A stretch of DNA of 64,000 bases. It comes from Companilactobacillus sp. (lineage in GTDB: Bacteria > Bacillota > Bacilli > Lactobacillales > Lactobacillaceae). Position 1 is the stretch's first letter; each line of letters opens with the position of its first letter. The notes beneath the pieces are model-generated. The model searched no databases. It was not told the DNA's origin and saw nothing but the letters and a program-made list of their open reading frames with translations. Below, in pieces: positions 50,253 to 58,203 of this stretch. The stretch is taken from positions 2,046,001-2,110,000 of the forward strand of contig NZ_JAKVLR010000001.1 of NCBI RefSeq assembly GCF_022484265.1. The letters run 5' to 3'. A program made the translations under genes and the position numbers.

Positions 50253-50981
50253 TTGGCAGATTTAATCTATAAAAAAATCATCGATTCACTCACTAAAGAG
50301 ATCGACGATGGTAAATTTCCTGACATGCGCTTGCCAGATGAACGATCATTGGCAGAAAAATATAGCGTCAGTCGAAGTTCCATCAAACGTGCTCTGGGAA
50401 CGATGGCAGAGCAAGGAATAATTTTTAAGAAACGTGGTTCTGGGACTTTCGTCAACCCGCTTTACTTGAAACAAGATTCTTATTTCAACTATAGTGGTAA
50501 AAATTTGGGAATCACTGACAGTTTCCAAATCAATGGACAAAAGCCAAGCATCAAAGTTTTGAATTTCGATGTTGTTCGACCAGACAGTGAGCTACAGGAC
50601 AACTTGTTTTTAAAACCTAGCGAATTTGTATACTCTTTCAAGCGATTGCGCTTGATCGACTCAGTTCCATTCATGATCGAAACTGGCTATATCCCAATTA
50701 AATTGGCGCCAGAATTATCGGAAGATATTGCCTCAGAATCGATTTTTAATTATGTCGAATCAGAACTAGATCAAGAGGTTAACAAGACGTATTTGACTAT
50801 TTCAGCAGCTCCAAGCGATGAAGAAGGTCAAAAGTTATTGGACTTGAAACCGACTGAACCATTGGGGATGATGGAAGGTATTTTCTTCTTAAATGACGGA
50901 ACGCCTTTTGAATTCTCAACAATGAAATTGCACTACAAATATTTCAAATACGACTCATTTGTTGATTTAGGAAACCGTTAG
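50253..50981 (+). CDS. GntR/HutC-type regulator, probable regulator of phosphoketolase
   Basis: The 242-residue protein has a GntR winged helix (about 5-70: RLPDERSLAEKYSVSRSSIK, then KKRGSGTFV) and a UTRA ligand domain (about 88-235). I start it at TTG 50253, five nt after GAGGAGG; the upstream ATG 50202 has no site and would place the dyad operator inside the coding region. The gene is 94 bp upstream of xpkA on the same strand, and both carry the ATTGG-N6-CCAAT dyad. It most likely senses a sugar phosphate and controls xpkA. Confidence 0.83.
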   Translation: MADLIYKKIIDSLTKEIDDGKFPDMRLPDERSLAEKYSVSRSSIKRALGTMAEQGIIFKKRGSGTFVNPLYLKQDSYFNYSGKNLGITDSFQINGQKPSIKVLNFDVVRPDSELQDNLFLKPSEFVYSFKRLRLIDSVPFMIETGYIPIKLAPELSEDIASESIFNYVESELDQEVNKTYLTISAAPSDEEGQKLLDLKPTEPLGMMEGIFFLNDGTPFEFSTMKLHYKYFKYDSFVDLGNR

Positions 50982-50985
50982 CAAA

Positions 50986-51003
50986 AATTGGGGCGGTCCA
51001 ATT
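50986..51003. promoter_or_regulatory. GntR operator copy upstream of xpkA
   Basis: AATTGG-GGCGGT-CCAATT: same half-sites, spacing and GCG core as the dyad at 50213. It lies 10 bp before the xpkA -35 box. Confidence 0.65.
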
Positions 51004-51013
51004 AATTAAATGG

Positions 51014-51042
51014 TTGACTTTTATTAAAATGGCGTATATTAT
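51014..51042 (+). promoter_or_regulatory. xpkA promoter
   Basis: TTGACT (51014-51019) and TATTAT (51037-51042), 17 bp apart, 33 bp before the start codon. Confidence 0.75.
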
Positions 51043-51075
51043 ACTAGATAAATACATAAGGAGTGTGCAGTACTA

Positions 51076-53430
51076 ATGGCAGATTATTCATCAAAAGAAT
51101 ACTTAAACTTAGTAGACAAATATTGGCGCGCAGCCAACTACATTTCTGTAGGACAACTATATTTCAAAGATAACCCATTGCTAAAACGCGATGTTAAACC
51201 AGAAGATATCAAAGTTCATCCAATTGGACACTGGGGTACTATTGCAGGACAAAACTTCATTTATGCTCACTTGAACCGTATCATCAACAAATACAATGTG
51301 AACATGTTCTATATTGAAGGACCAGGTCATGGTGGCCAAGTTATGGTTTCTAACTCATACTTGGACGGTAGCTATACAGAAGCTTATCCAGAAATCACAC
51401 AAGATGAAAAGGGTATGCAAAAGTTATTCAAACAATTTTCATTCCCAGGTGGCGTTGCTTCTCATGCCGCTCCTGAAACACCCGGATCAATGCATGAAGG
51501 TGGAGAACTAGGTTACTCACTTTCTCACGGTGTTGGTGCTATCTTAGATAACCCTGACCAAATCGCCGCAGTTGTTATCGGTGATGGTGAATCAGAAACT
51601 GGTCCACTTGCTGCATCATGGTTCTCAAATACATTTATCAACCCAGTTAATGATGGTGCTGTATTGCCTATCCTTGACTTGAATGGATTTAAGATCTCAA
51701 ACCCTACAATCTTGTCACGTAAGACTGACGAACAATTAGCTTCATACTTCAAGGGTATGGGTTGGGACCCAATCTTTGTTGAAGGCGACGATCCTGAAAA
51801 GATGCATCCAGAAATGGCTAAAGCTCTTGATGGTGCCATTGAAAAGATCCAAGCTATTCAAACAGAAGCTAGAAAACACTCAGCAGAAGATGCTAAGATG
51901 CCTAACTGGCCAGTAGTTATCTTCCGTGCTCCTAAGGGCTGGACTGGTCCTAAAGAATGGGATGGCGTTCCAATTGAAAACTCATTTAGAGCTCACCAAA
52001 TTCCAATTCCTGTAGACCAAAACCACATGGAACATATCGATGCTCTATTAGACTGGATGAAGTCATACAAACCAGAAGAATTGTTCAACGATGATGGCTC
52101 ACTTAAAGATGACATCAAAGAAACAATTCCTGCTGACAATAAGAGAATGGCATCAAACCCTGTTGTAAACGGTGGTCTAGATCCAAAACCTCTTACATTG
52201 CCAGACTACAAGAACTACGCACTTAAGATCGACAAGCCTGGTCAAAAGACTGCTCAAGATATGATTGAATTAGGTAAATATCTTGAAGACGTTATTAAAG
52301 AAAACGACAAGACATTCAGATTGTTCGGACCTGATGAAACTATGTCAAACCGTCTATATGGCGCATTTGATGCTTCACCACGTCAATGGATGGAACCAGT
52401 TCATGAACCTAATGATCAATTTGAAGCACCAGCTGGTCGTATCATCGATTCACAACTTTCAGAACACCAAGCTGAAGGATTCCTTGAAGGTTACACATTG
52501 ACAGGACGTCATGGTATCTTTGCTTCATACGAAGCCTTCTTAAGAGTTGTCGACTCAATGCTTACACAACACTTCAAGTGGTTAAGAAAAGCTGACGAAC
52601 TATCATGGAGAAACAAGTATCCTTCATTGACAGTTATCGCAACTTCAACTGCTTTCCAACAAGATCACAATGGTTACACTCACCAAGACCCAGGTATCAT
52701 TACTCACTTGGCTGAAAAGAAACCAGCATTCATTCGTGAATACTTCCCAGCTGACACAAACTCATTGTTAGCTGTTATGCCACAAATCTTGAACGATCAA
52801 GAAAAGATCAACTTATTAGTTACTTCAAAACAACCTCGTCTACAATTCTTCACAATGGACGAAGCTGAAGAATTAGCTTCTAAGGGTTACAAGGTAATCG
52901 ACTGGGCTTCAAACGACAACGGCGATCCTGATATCGTTATCGCAACAGCCGGTACAGAACCTACAATCGAATCACTTGCTGCTATCAGCATTTTGCGTAA
53001 GCAAAAACCTGACATCAAGATCAGATTCGTAAACGTTGTTGACCTACTCAAGTTACGTTCACCAGAAGTTGACCCTCGTGGTTTGACTGATGAAGAATTT
53101 AACGACGTATTTACAGTCGACAAACCAGTACTATTCGCATTCCACGGCTTTGAAGATATCATTAAAGAAATCTTCTTCGACCGTGACAACCATAACTTGT
53201 ATGTACATGGATATCGTGAAAATGGTGATATCACAACACCATTCGATATGCGTGTAGTTAATGAAATGGACCGTTTCCACTTGGCTGAAGAAGCTGCAGT
53301 TGCTGTTGAAGGCGATGCTGCTAGTGACTTTGCTGACGAAATGGAAGCTAAAGTTGACAAGCATAACAAGTACATCCGTGAACACGGAGACGATCTTCCA
53401 GAAGTAAACGACTGGAAATGGGATTTATAA
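51076..53430 (+). CDS. xpkA: Xylulose-5-phosphate/fructose-6-phosphate phosphoketolase
   Basis: The 784-residue thiamine-diphosphate enzyme splits xylulose-5-phosphate to acetyl phosphate and glyceraldehyde-3-phosphate, the core of heterofermentation. GHGGQVMVSNSYLDGSY (near 84), PGSMHEGGELGYSLSHG, the TPP motif VIGDGESETGPL (near 170) and QDHNGYTHQDPG are present. Length is standard. Codon use is strongly biased (TTC, AAC, GAC, ACA), a sign of high expression. TAAGGAGTG is the ribosome site. A GntR regulator lies just upstream. Confidence 0.97.
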   Translation: MADYSSKEYLNLVDKYWRAANYISVGQLYFKDNPLLKRDVKPEDIKVHPIGHWGTIAGQNFIYAHLNRIINKYNVNMFYIEGPGHGGQVMVSNSYLDGSYTEAYPEITQDEKGMQKLFKQFSFPGGVASHAAPETPGSMHEGGELGYSLSHGVGAILDNPDQIAAVVIGDGESETGPLAASWFSNTFINPVNDGAVLPILDLNGFKISNPTILSRKTDEQLASYFKGMGWDPIFVEGDDPEKMHPEMAKALDGAIEKIQAIQTEARKHSAEDAKMPNWPVVIFRAPKGWTGPKEWDGVPIENSFRAHQIPIPVDQNHMEHIDALLDWMKSYKPEELFNDDGSLKDDIKETIPADNKRMASNPVVNGGLDPKPLTLPDYKNYALKIDKPGQKTAQDMIELGKYLEDVIKENDKTFRLFGPDETMSNRLYGAFDASPRQWMEPVHEPNDQFEAPAGRIIDSQLSEHQAEGFLEGYTLTGRHGIFASYEAFLRVVDSMLTQHFKWLRKADELSWRNKYPSLTVIATSTAFQQDHNGYTHQDPGIITHLAEKKPAFIREYFPADTNSLLAVMPQILNDQEKINLLVTSKQPRLQFFTMDEAEELASKGYKVIDWASNDNGDPDIVIATAGTEPTIESLAAISILRKQKPDIKIRFVNVVDLLKLRSPEVDPRGLTDEEFNDVFTVDKPVLFAFHGFEDIIKEIFFDRDNHNLYVHGYRENGDITTPFDMRVVNEMDRFHLAEEAAVAVEGDAASDFADEMEAKVDKHNKYIREHGDDLPEVNDWKWDL

Positions 53431-53472
53431 GATTTAACCCCTAAAACTTAATTTTATAAATTCTGTTAGTTG

Positions 53473-53506
53473 GTCCCTTGCCTTAATTGGCTTGGGACTT
53501 TTTTTG
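53473..53506 (+). terminator. Terminator of xpkA
   Basis: GGTCCC ... GGGACT stem with two mismatched bases inside and seven T. Confidence 0.75.
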
Positions 53507-53625
53507 ATTTTTGATTTGATAAAATTGACTTATGTGCGGTATGAGGGCCGACTCCGGGCTGGTTCCGCTCTTTCGGCTCTGGAATGTATTGGTACCTGTC
53601 AAGTTGACATTTGATTTTTATAAAA

Positions 53626-54531
53626 TTATAAACTCAAACTAATGGCTTTATTCCAGTATTCTGCTGGAGTAAGGCCATTTCTTGTTTCTGATCGATCATT
53701 ATTATTAAAATAATTTATTCCTGCTTCTACCAATCTTTTCAATTCTTCAAAAGTTGTAGGAGTTGGAAAACGGTCCATCCATCGATTTTTAAATTCTCTC
53801 CACCAGTGTTCCATTGGAGCGTTGTCAAAAGGTGTTCCTGGTCTGGACATACTTCTAGTAACTTGATGTTGCGATAAAAGCTTATTGAACTTATTTGAGA
53901 CATAGGCTGATCCCCGATCAGTATGAACAAGAGGATGTACATCACCCATTTTGTCGAACACATTTTCAAACATTTCTGTTTCAGCTTCTGCGGTCTCAGA
54001 TGGGGTTAAATTGAATCCAATCAAATGTCTACCATAAAGATCCAATACACCACTTAGCTGTATCTTTTGTCTCTGTTCGATTCCGAATTCTAATTGAGTT
54101 GAATCAGATAACCAAATTTCATTTGGAGCTTTGGCATCAAAATTTTGATTTAGCACATTATCTTTAATGTATCTATCTTCATCGTCTTGACGATCCTTTT
54201 TCTTTGTACATGATTTACAGCGAATATTTAGTTCTCTCATAACTCGCTTGATTTGTTTGAGCGTAACACCAAACTCCAATGATCCTTCCATTCTAAGATT
54301 GAGAAGGATTTTACCTGCACCAATTGTTTGGGTATGAAAGTTGTAAATCTCAAGGACTTTTTTCTTTAGTAATTCATTTCTTTTTTCCCATGGACTTTCT
54401 TTACGTTTAACAAATTTATTAAAGGCCTGTCTGCTTACGCCCATATACTCTAATAAAATGGACTTCCATCCATGATGATTTTGACAAACCTCAATTATTG
54501 CCTGATAAGCTTGTCTGTTTTGTTTGTTCAC
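53626..54531 (-). CDS. IS3-family transposase, OrfB (DDE integrase core)
   Basis: The 301-residue protein carries the DDE triad: Asp in WLSDSTQLEFG (near 135), Asp in VHTDRGSAYVS (near 196), and Glu in DNAPMEHWWREFKNRW (near 235), in the order and spacing of IS150-type integrases. A leading HTH_21-type region (about 40-100) is present. It starts with GTG 54531, overlapping orfA by four bases. It is also reached by -1 slippage at A8 (54555-54562). Confidence 0.93.
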   Translation of the reverse strand: MNKQNRQAYQAIIEVCQNHHGWKSILLEYMGVSRQAFNKFVKRKESPWEKRNELLKKKVLEIYNFHTQTIGAGKILLNLRMEGSLEFGVTLKQIKRVMRELNIRCKSCTKKKDRQDDEDRYIKDNVLNQNFDAKAPNEIWLSDSTQLEFGIEQRQKIQLSGVLDLYGRHLIGFNLTPSETAEAETEMFENVFDKMGDVHPLVHTDRGSAYVSNKFNKLLSQHQVTRSMSRPGTPFDNAPMEHWWREFKNRWMDRFPTPTTFEELKRLVEAGINYFNNNDRSETRNGLTPAEYWNKAISLSL

Positions 54532-55205
54532 TCCCCACGCTGGATTTCGTTGAATTTTTTTTCAAAGGCTTCAATTGCTTTATGTTTTTCAAGTTCAGCT
54601 TTGAGTTGACGATTCTCTAATTTTAATTTATCTAATTCTGTCAATTCAACGTGATCTCTGGTTTTCTTATGACCGCGTTCGTCTGCCAAAGCAGAATATC
54701 CAATATGTTCAGCTTTCATTACCCACATGCGTACTTGTTGGTAAGATACTTGAAAATGTTCTGAGGCTGCAGCGTAAGAATGATCTTGTAGGGTAACGTA
54801 CTCAACCACTTGAATTCTTTCTTCTAACGTTGTTTTCTTTGACACGTGGATGACCTTCCTTCCAACAGGTGAATCTGTCAGTTTCTTGTCATCATTATAC
54901 TGTATTAGCCAGTATCTAAGCTGCTTTGTGTCCTTAATACCATATTTACTTGTTACTTCATGTAAAGTTCCTTCACCATTTCTATATGCCTTTACAGCAC
55001 TGATCTTAGTTTCCGCACTGTAATGATTAGGGGTTTTCTGCTTTTTCAAGCCTTCCGCTCCATATTCCGTATAAACCCAATACCATCCTCTAAACGTTGT
55101 ACATGGTATATTTTTCGATTTCGCAAAGGTTTGTTTTGGAAGATTAGATTGTTTGAACTCTTCAATTAAATTAATCTTCTGTTCGTAAGTATATTGTCTG
55201 CCCAT
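54528..55205 (-). CDS. IS3-family transposase, OrfA (DNA-binding)
   Basis: The 225-residue protein has two or three helix-turn-helix units (about 10-60, 68-110 and 130-170), then a Leu/Glu/Lys coiled coil (about 180-220). It binds the ends of the element. The run AAAAAAAA near its end puts a -1 shift into the open orfB frame, giving the OrfAB transposase, as known for IS3 members. Length is longer than in IS150 itself. Confidence 0.92.
   Translation of the reverse strand: MGRQYTYEQKINLIEEFKQSNLPKQTFAKSKNIPCTTFRGWYWVYTEYGAEGLKKQKTPNHYSAETKISAVKAYRNGEGTLHEVTSKYGIKDTKQLRYWLIQYNDDKKLTDSPVGRKVIHVSKKTTLEERIQVVEYVTLQDHSYAAASEHFQVSYQQVRMWVMKAEHIGYSALADERGHKKTRDHVELTELDKLKLENRQLKAELEKHKAIEAFEKKFNEIQRGE
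54555..54562 (-). promoter_or_regulatory. Programmed -1 frameshift site in the IS
   Basis: Eight A on the minus strand, in the last codons of orfA. After a -1 slip the reading continues in the orfB frame with no stop before GTG 54531. Confidence 0.65.
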
Positions 55206-55875
55206 AATAATCCTCCATGATTATGCATGAAATTATTCCATTTCAAATGTCAACCATAAAGGGATTATCGCAGAACGTAGTGGGCCCACTTGAAGCTTAC
55301 TGCAAGGTCCGCAGCAATCTCCAAGCTGCACCTTTTACTAAGCACTGCTTCGCATTGCTAAGAAAAACGTCACTACTGAGGCCGAGCGCTCCACCACCCC
55401 TCCGTCTAAATAGAGTCAAATCTCTCTCCTTGTTGAAAGAAGGTATGTCGGCAGTATTAGTAAATACTAGGAACTTGTCCATTCACTCTAGTACCCATTC
55501 AGACTATTATTTTGAATACCGCTTGAATGTAGCTAGTGGAGTCGGCCCGCATACCGCACAAAAATATCGGAACCACCCCGGAGTCGGCCCGCATATGTCC
55601 AACAAAATATACTTAGTCCAACAAATTAGTTTTAATCTAATAAATTTTAATAATCACTAAACATAAATGAAAACTACTTTTTACAAAATCCTACTGCCAG
55701 TATGCTTTTTTCACAAATAGATTCTAATTTTTAACGACTATCCATAAAACCTTTATTAGAGCCGTTCAACAACCCTTTTGTGATTAATATTACTTGATCC
55801 AAAAGTGTTGCAAGTGAAGAAATTCCGTGTTAACTTGTGTTTGTAGGAAAATATTTATAGAGGCGGGTGGAAGTT

Positions 55876-56061
55876 ATGACAATTCAAATTATCGAATCAC
55901 TTATCAAATTAACTGTGGCTGCAGTAATCGTTGCATTTGCCATGTTATTATTCGTGTTGGGAAGCCGATACACTCTACCCGTAGCTGGCATTGGAGCAAT
56001 CGTCTTCGCAGTTTATGCAACTGGCAGAATTGCTAGAAAAGGCCTGCTACAACTTAGATAA
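55876..56061 (+). CDS. Small two-helix membrane protein
   Basis: The 61-residue protein has two transmembrane helices (about 8-30 and 34-52) and a basic end (RIARKGLLQLR). I start it at ATG 55876 behind GGGTGGAAG. No family is recognised. It follows the IS/repeat region and is followed by a structured stretch (56080-56149). A real but uncharacterised small protein is likely. Confidence 0.55.
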   Translation: MTIQIIESLIKLTVAAVIVAFAMLLFVLGSRYTLPVAGIGAIVFAVYATGRIARKGLLQLR

Positions 56062-56079
56062 GTCGATTCTTAATTTATA

Positions 56080-56149
56080 AATCAAATGGAGTAGATGTTC
56101 TGGTGACGCTGTTCGCTAAGACGCCAGTACTCGAACTGACCATTTGATT
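56080..56149. other. Possible structured RNA element
   Basis: Outer 10-bp arms AATCAAATGG/CCATTTGATT (56080-56089, 56140-56149), inner GAGTA/TACTC and CTGGTG/CGCCAG (G-U allowed) make a 70-nt branched fold. There is no T-run behind it, so it is not a simple terminator. Confidence 0.4.
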
Positions 56150-56160
56150 ATCACTTACGA

Positions 56161-56198
56161 AAAGAGCTGGAACATTCAATGTTCCAGCTCTTTTTTTG
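56161..56198 (+). terminator. Rho-independent terminator
   Basis: AAAAGAGCTGGAACA/TGTTCCAGCTCTTTT with a 5-nt loop and long T-run. Confidence 0.88.
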
Positions 56199-56232
56199 TT
56201 AGAATGAAATCATTACTTACAAGAGGTGTGCT

Positions 56233-56889
56233 ATGGATCAAGCAAAACAAATTCAAGAGATACGTGATTTTTCTTATCAGAAAATGTCTAAAGACAAGAC
56301 GGGTCATAACTTTGATCATATCGAGAGAGTTGTGAAGATGGCTAAAAGAATTCTTAAAGAAGAACATACTGATCCGTTGATCACGATTGGTGCTGCTTAT
56401 CTCCATGATGTTGCTGACGATAAATTGGTTGATGATCCTGCCAAATTGGAACGTGAGATCCGTGAATTTTTGAAGAGTATTGAGTTGAGCGATGAACAAA
56501 TTGATGAGATCTTGTACATTACTCATAATTTAGGCTTCAGCAAATCTTTAAGCGAAAACCCACCTAAGCTGTCGCTGGCTGGACAAGTAGTTCAAGATTC
56601 CGACCGACTGGATGCAATTGGTGCGATTGGAATCACTCGTGCAGTTTATTACGGTGGCGTTTATCATGAGACGATTTATGATCCTGAAATTTCTCCTCGG
56701 GAAAATATGTCGATTGCTGAGTATCGTGATTTAAGCGATGAGACGATCATCAATCATTTTTATGAAAAGTTGTTTAAACTAGAAAGCATGATGAATACGC
56801 ATACAGCTAAATGGATTGCCAAAGACCGTCACAATTTTATGGTGGAATTCATTGATGAGTTTAAAGCAGAATGGGATTCTAAAAGATAA
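56233..56889 (+). CDS. HD-domain phosphohydrolase
   Basis: The 218-residue protein has HNFDHIERVVKMA (metal His near 25-28), LHDVADDKLVDD (HD pair near 58) and DSDRLDAIGAIGITR (Asp near 120), as in the YpgQ/YedJ group that hydrolyses nucleoside triphosphates or similar substrates with Mn2+. An AAGAGGTG site precedes the ATG. Single gene with a terminator. Confidence 0.9.
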   Translation: MDQAKQIQEIRDFSYQKMSKDKTGHNFDHIERVVKMAKRILKEEHTDPLITIGAAYLHDVADDKLVDDPAKLEREIREFLKSIELSDEQIDEILYITHNLGFSKSLSENPPKLSLAGQVVQDSDRLDAIGAIGITRAVYYGGVYHETIYDPEISPRENMSIAEYRDLSDETIINHFYEKLFKLESMMNTHTAKWIAKDRHNFMVEFIDEFKAEWDSKR

Positions 56890-56893
56890 TAAT

Positions 56894-56926
56894 AAAGCCA
56901 CCTGATTGACAGGTGGCTTTTGTTTT
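56894..56926 (+). terminator. Terminator of the HD-domain gene
   Basis: AAAGCCACCTG/CAGGTGGCTTT with a 5-nt loop and T-rich tail. Confidence 0.85.
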
Positions 56927-56960
56927 GTAAAGGATAGGTTGGAATTGCAATTACATTCGG

Positions 56961-57075
56961 AGCGTTCCGTCCAGTTAGAGTACGCACCTTCGGTGTGCAT
57001 AAAATCAAGGAATCGCAACGTTCTTACGAAGCGTTGCGTATAGTTAGAGTACGCGCTTTTTGCGCTACTCTAACT
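56961..57075. repeat. Tandem 25-bp repeat and hairpin in a 439-bp gene-free stretch
   Basis: AGCGTTCCGT-CCAGTTAGAG and its copy (56961-56985, 57030-57054) are 69 bp apart and both end GTTAGAGTACGC. The second leads into GTTAGAGTACGCGC/GCGCTACTCTAAC. The remainder of 56890-57328 is AT-rich; I see no gene there. Confidence 0.6.
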
Positions 57076-57322
57076 AGAAAAAGCCTGAAAGGAATCACCC
57101 TTTCAGACTTTATGCTTTTGAGTAATTTGAGCTTGAGGAGGGCTCAATTACTATTTGTTTTATATATTATGAGAATTATATATACGTTTCGAATTATGAG
57201 AATTATTATGAAGAGGTATAAGTTAAGGTGTCTTTGTTGCTCCTTTAACTTATAAATCTATAATAACGGCTAAATATGAAGAAATTATGATGCTTTTGCA
57301 ATAAAATGTGGAAAAACATGTT

Positions 57323-57350
57323 AAAAATTTATTTCAATAAATAAATTTTT
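57323..57350 (-). terminator. Terminator of the tyrosine phosphatase gene
   Basis: AAAAATTTATTT/AAATAAATTTTT, loop CAAT, overlapping the last codons on the minus strand. AT-only stem, so of moderate strength. Confidence 0.6.
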
Positions 57351-58132
57351 TTCAAATCGTCTATCTCATGATTGCTAACTTTAAGTTCGTTTTTGATATA
57401 ATTATCAAGACTACCAGATGTCTCCTCAATCGCTTTCTGAGCGACATTCAAGTAATTTTCGTTAACTGTTAATAATGCTCTAATTGATTCAACTAAGGTT
57501 GGATCTTTGGCCTCAACTTGTTTTAACACGTTTGCAACATAAACTTTGCTAGCTTGATTTGTTAATAAATAATCTTCTTTAATAGTTGGCAATGGAACGC
57601 CCAATGTGTATAGGAAGAAAACTGCTCCCATACCGGTACGATCTTTACCTGCTGTACAATGGAATAAAACAACGTCATTGTCGTTGCTGTTTCCTAATAG
57701 TTCATCGAAAAATTGACGATATGCGTTTCTGGCGGTATCTTCGACGATCATATTGCGATAGACGTCTAACATATGGTTATATCCGTCATGCGGGTCAAAA
57801 TCGATTTCAGGTATCACTTCATTCCCAATTTTGGAAGCTTCAGTTTGATCTTCACTAAATACTGGCAATGAAACGTACTTTGCTCCATTTGGAACGCGGT
57901 CTGGTTTCTTATTGATTTCATCTTGAGAACGGAAATCAACGTCTGTCTTGACGCCATAGTCTTGAAGATACTTGATATCCTTTTGAGTTAAATCACCTAA
58001 ACCTGCGGAACGTAGAACTTTATGATATTTAAGAGATTGTCCAGAAGTTGTCTGGTAACCTCCTAATTCACGAAAGTTGATTCCGGCTTCAAGGTCTAAA
58101 ATACGACGAGTGCTTTCAGTAGCTCTGTCCAT
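57329..58132 (-). CDS. Tyrosine-protein phosphatase (Y_phosphatase3)
   Basis: The 267-residue enzyme has the P-loop HCTAGKDRTGMG (near 163-174, Cys and Arg of CX5R), and NFRELGGYQTTSG near the start, as in the LipA/Wzb-like Y_phosphatase3 family. It starts at ATG 58132 behind GAGAGGTTC, not at 58153. Such proteins dephosphorylate Tyr, Ser/Thr or phosphoinositides. It is divergent from the 58204 gene across a 71-bp gap containing a 20-bp perfect palindrome. Confidence 0.92.
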   Translation of the reverse strand: MDRATESTRRILDLEAGINFRELGGYQTTSGQSLKYHKVLRSAGLGDLTQKDIKYLQDYGVKTDVDFRSQDEINKKPDRVPNGAKYVSLPVFSEDQTEASKIGNEVIPEIDFDPHDGYNHMLDVYRNMIVEDTARNAYRQFFDELLGNSNDNDVVLFHCTAGKDRTGMGAVFFLYTLGVPLPTIKEDYLLTNQASKVYVANVLKQVEAKDPTLVESIRALLTVNENYLNVAQKAIEETSGSLDNYIKNELKVSNHEIDDLKKIYLLK

Positions 58133-58152
58133 AAAAACGAACCTCTCTCTCA

Positions 58153-58172
58153 ATTCAATCTTAAGATTGAAT
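58153..58172. promoter_or_regulatory. Perfect 20-bp palindrome between divergent genes
   Basis: ATTCAATCTTAAGATTGAAT lies directly upstream of a TATTAT box for the 58204 gene and 21 bp before the phosphatase start codon, so one bound dimer could control both. Confidence 0.55.
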
Positions 58173-58203
58173 AATTATATTATAGCAAAAGGAAGATTCA
58201 TCC

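Larger units (their letters stand above)
53597..55260 (-). mobile_element. IS3-family (IS150-type) insertion sequence
   Basis: Two overlapping transposase frames between inverted ends that share the 12-bp GTTGACATTTGA (53603-53614; inverse at 55243-55254). The outer six bases are less similar, and no clear target duplication is seen, so the exact ends are uncertain by a few bases. Both frames are intact, so the element may be active. It sits inside the family-1 repeat. Confidence 0.85.
53534..55559. repeat. Family-1 repeat interrupted by an IS, with near-perfect 22-bp inverted ends
   Basis: GTGCGGTATGAGGG-CCGACTCC at 53534-53555 and its inverse at 55538-55559 agree at 21 of 22 bases. A further partial copy is at 55576-55597. 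Between lies the IS (53597-55260). The part right of the IS carries CCTCCGTCTAAA and TCAAATCTCTCT, which match the right edge of the repeat at 26623-26830. Bases 55261-55875 have no gene with a ribosome site. Confidence 0.7.

Noticed and set aside
55217..55660. 147-codon plus-strand frame behind the IS
   Set aside because: It spans the IS end and repeat remains, with composition unlike the genes around it.
56961..57075. CRISPR-like array
   Set aside because: Only two imperfect units, with no regular spacers and no cas genes.
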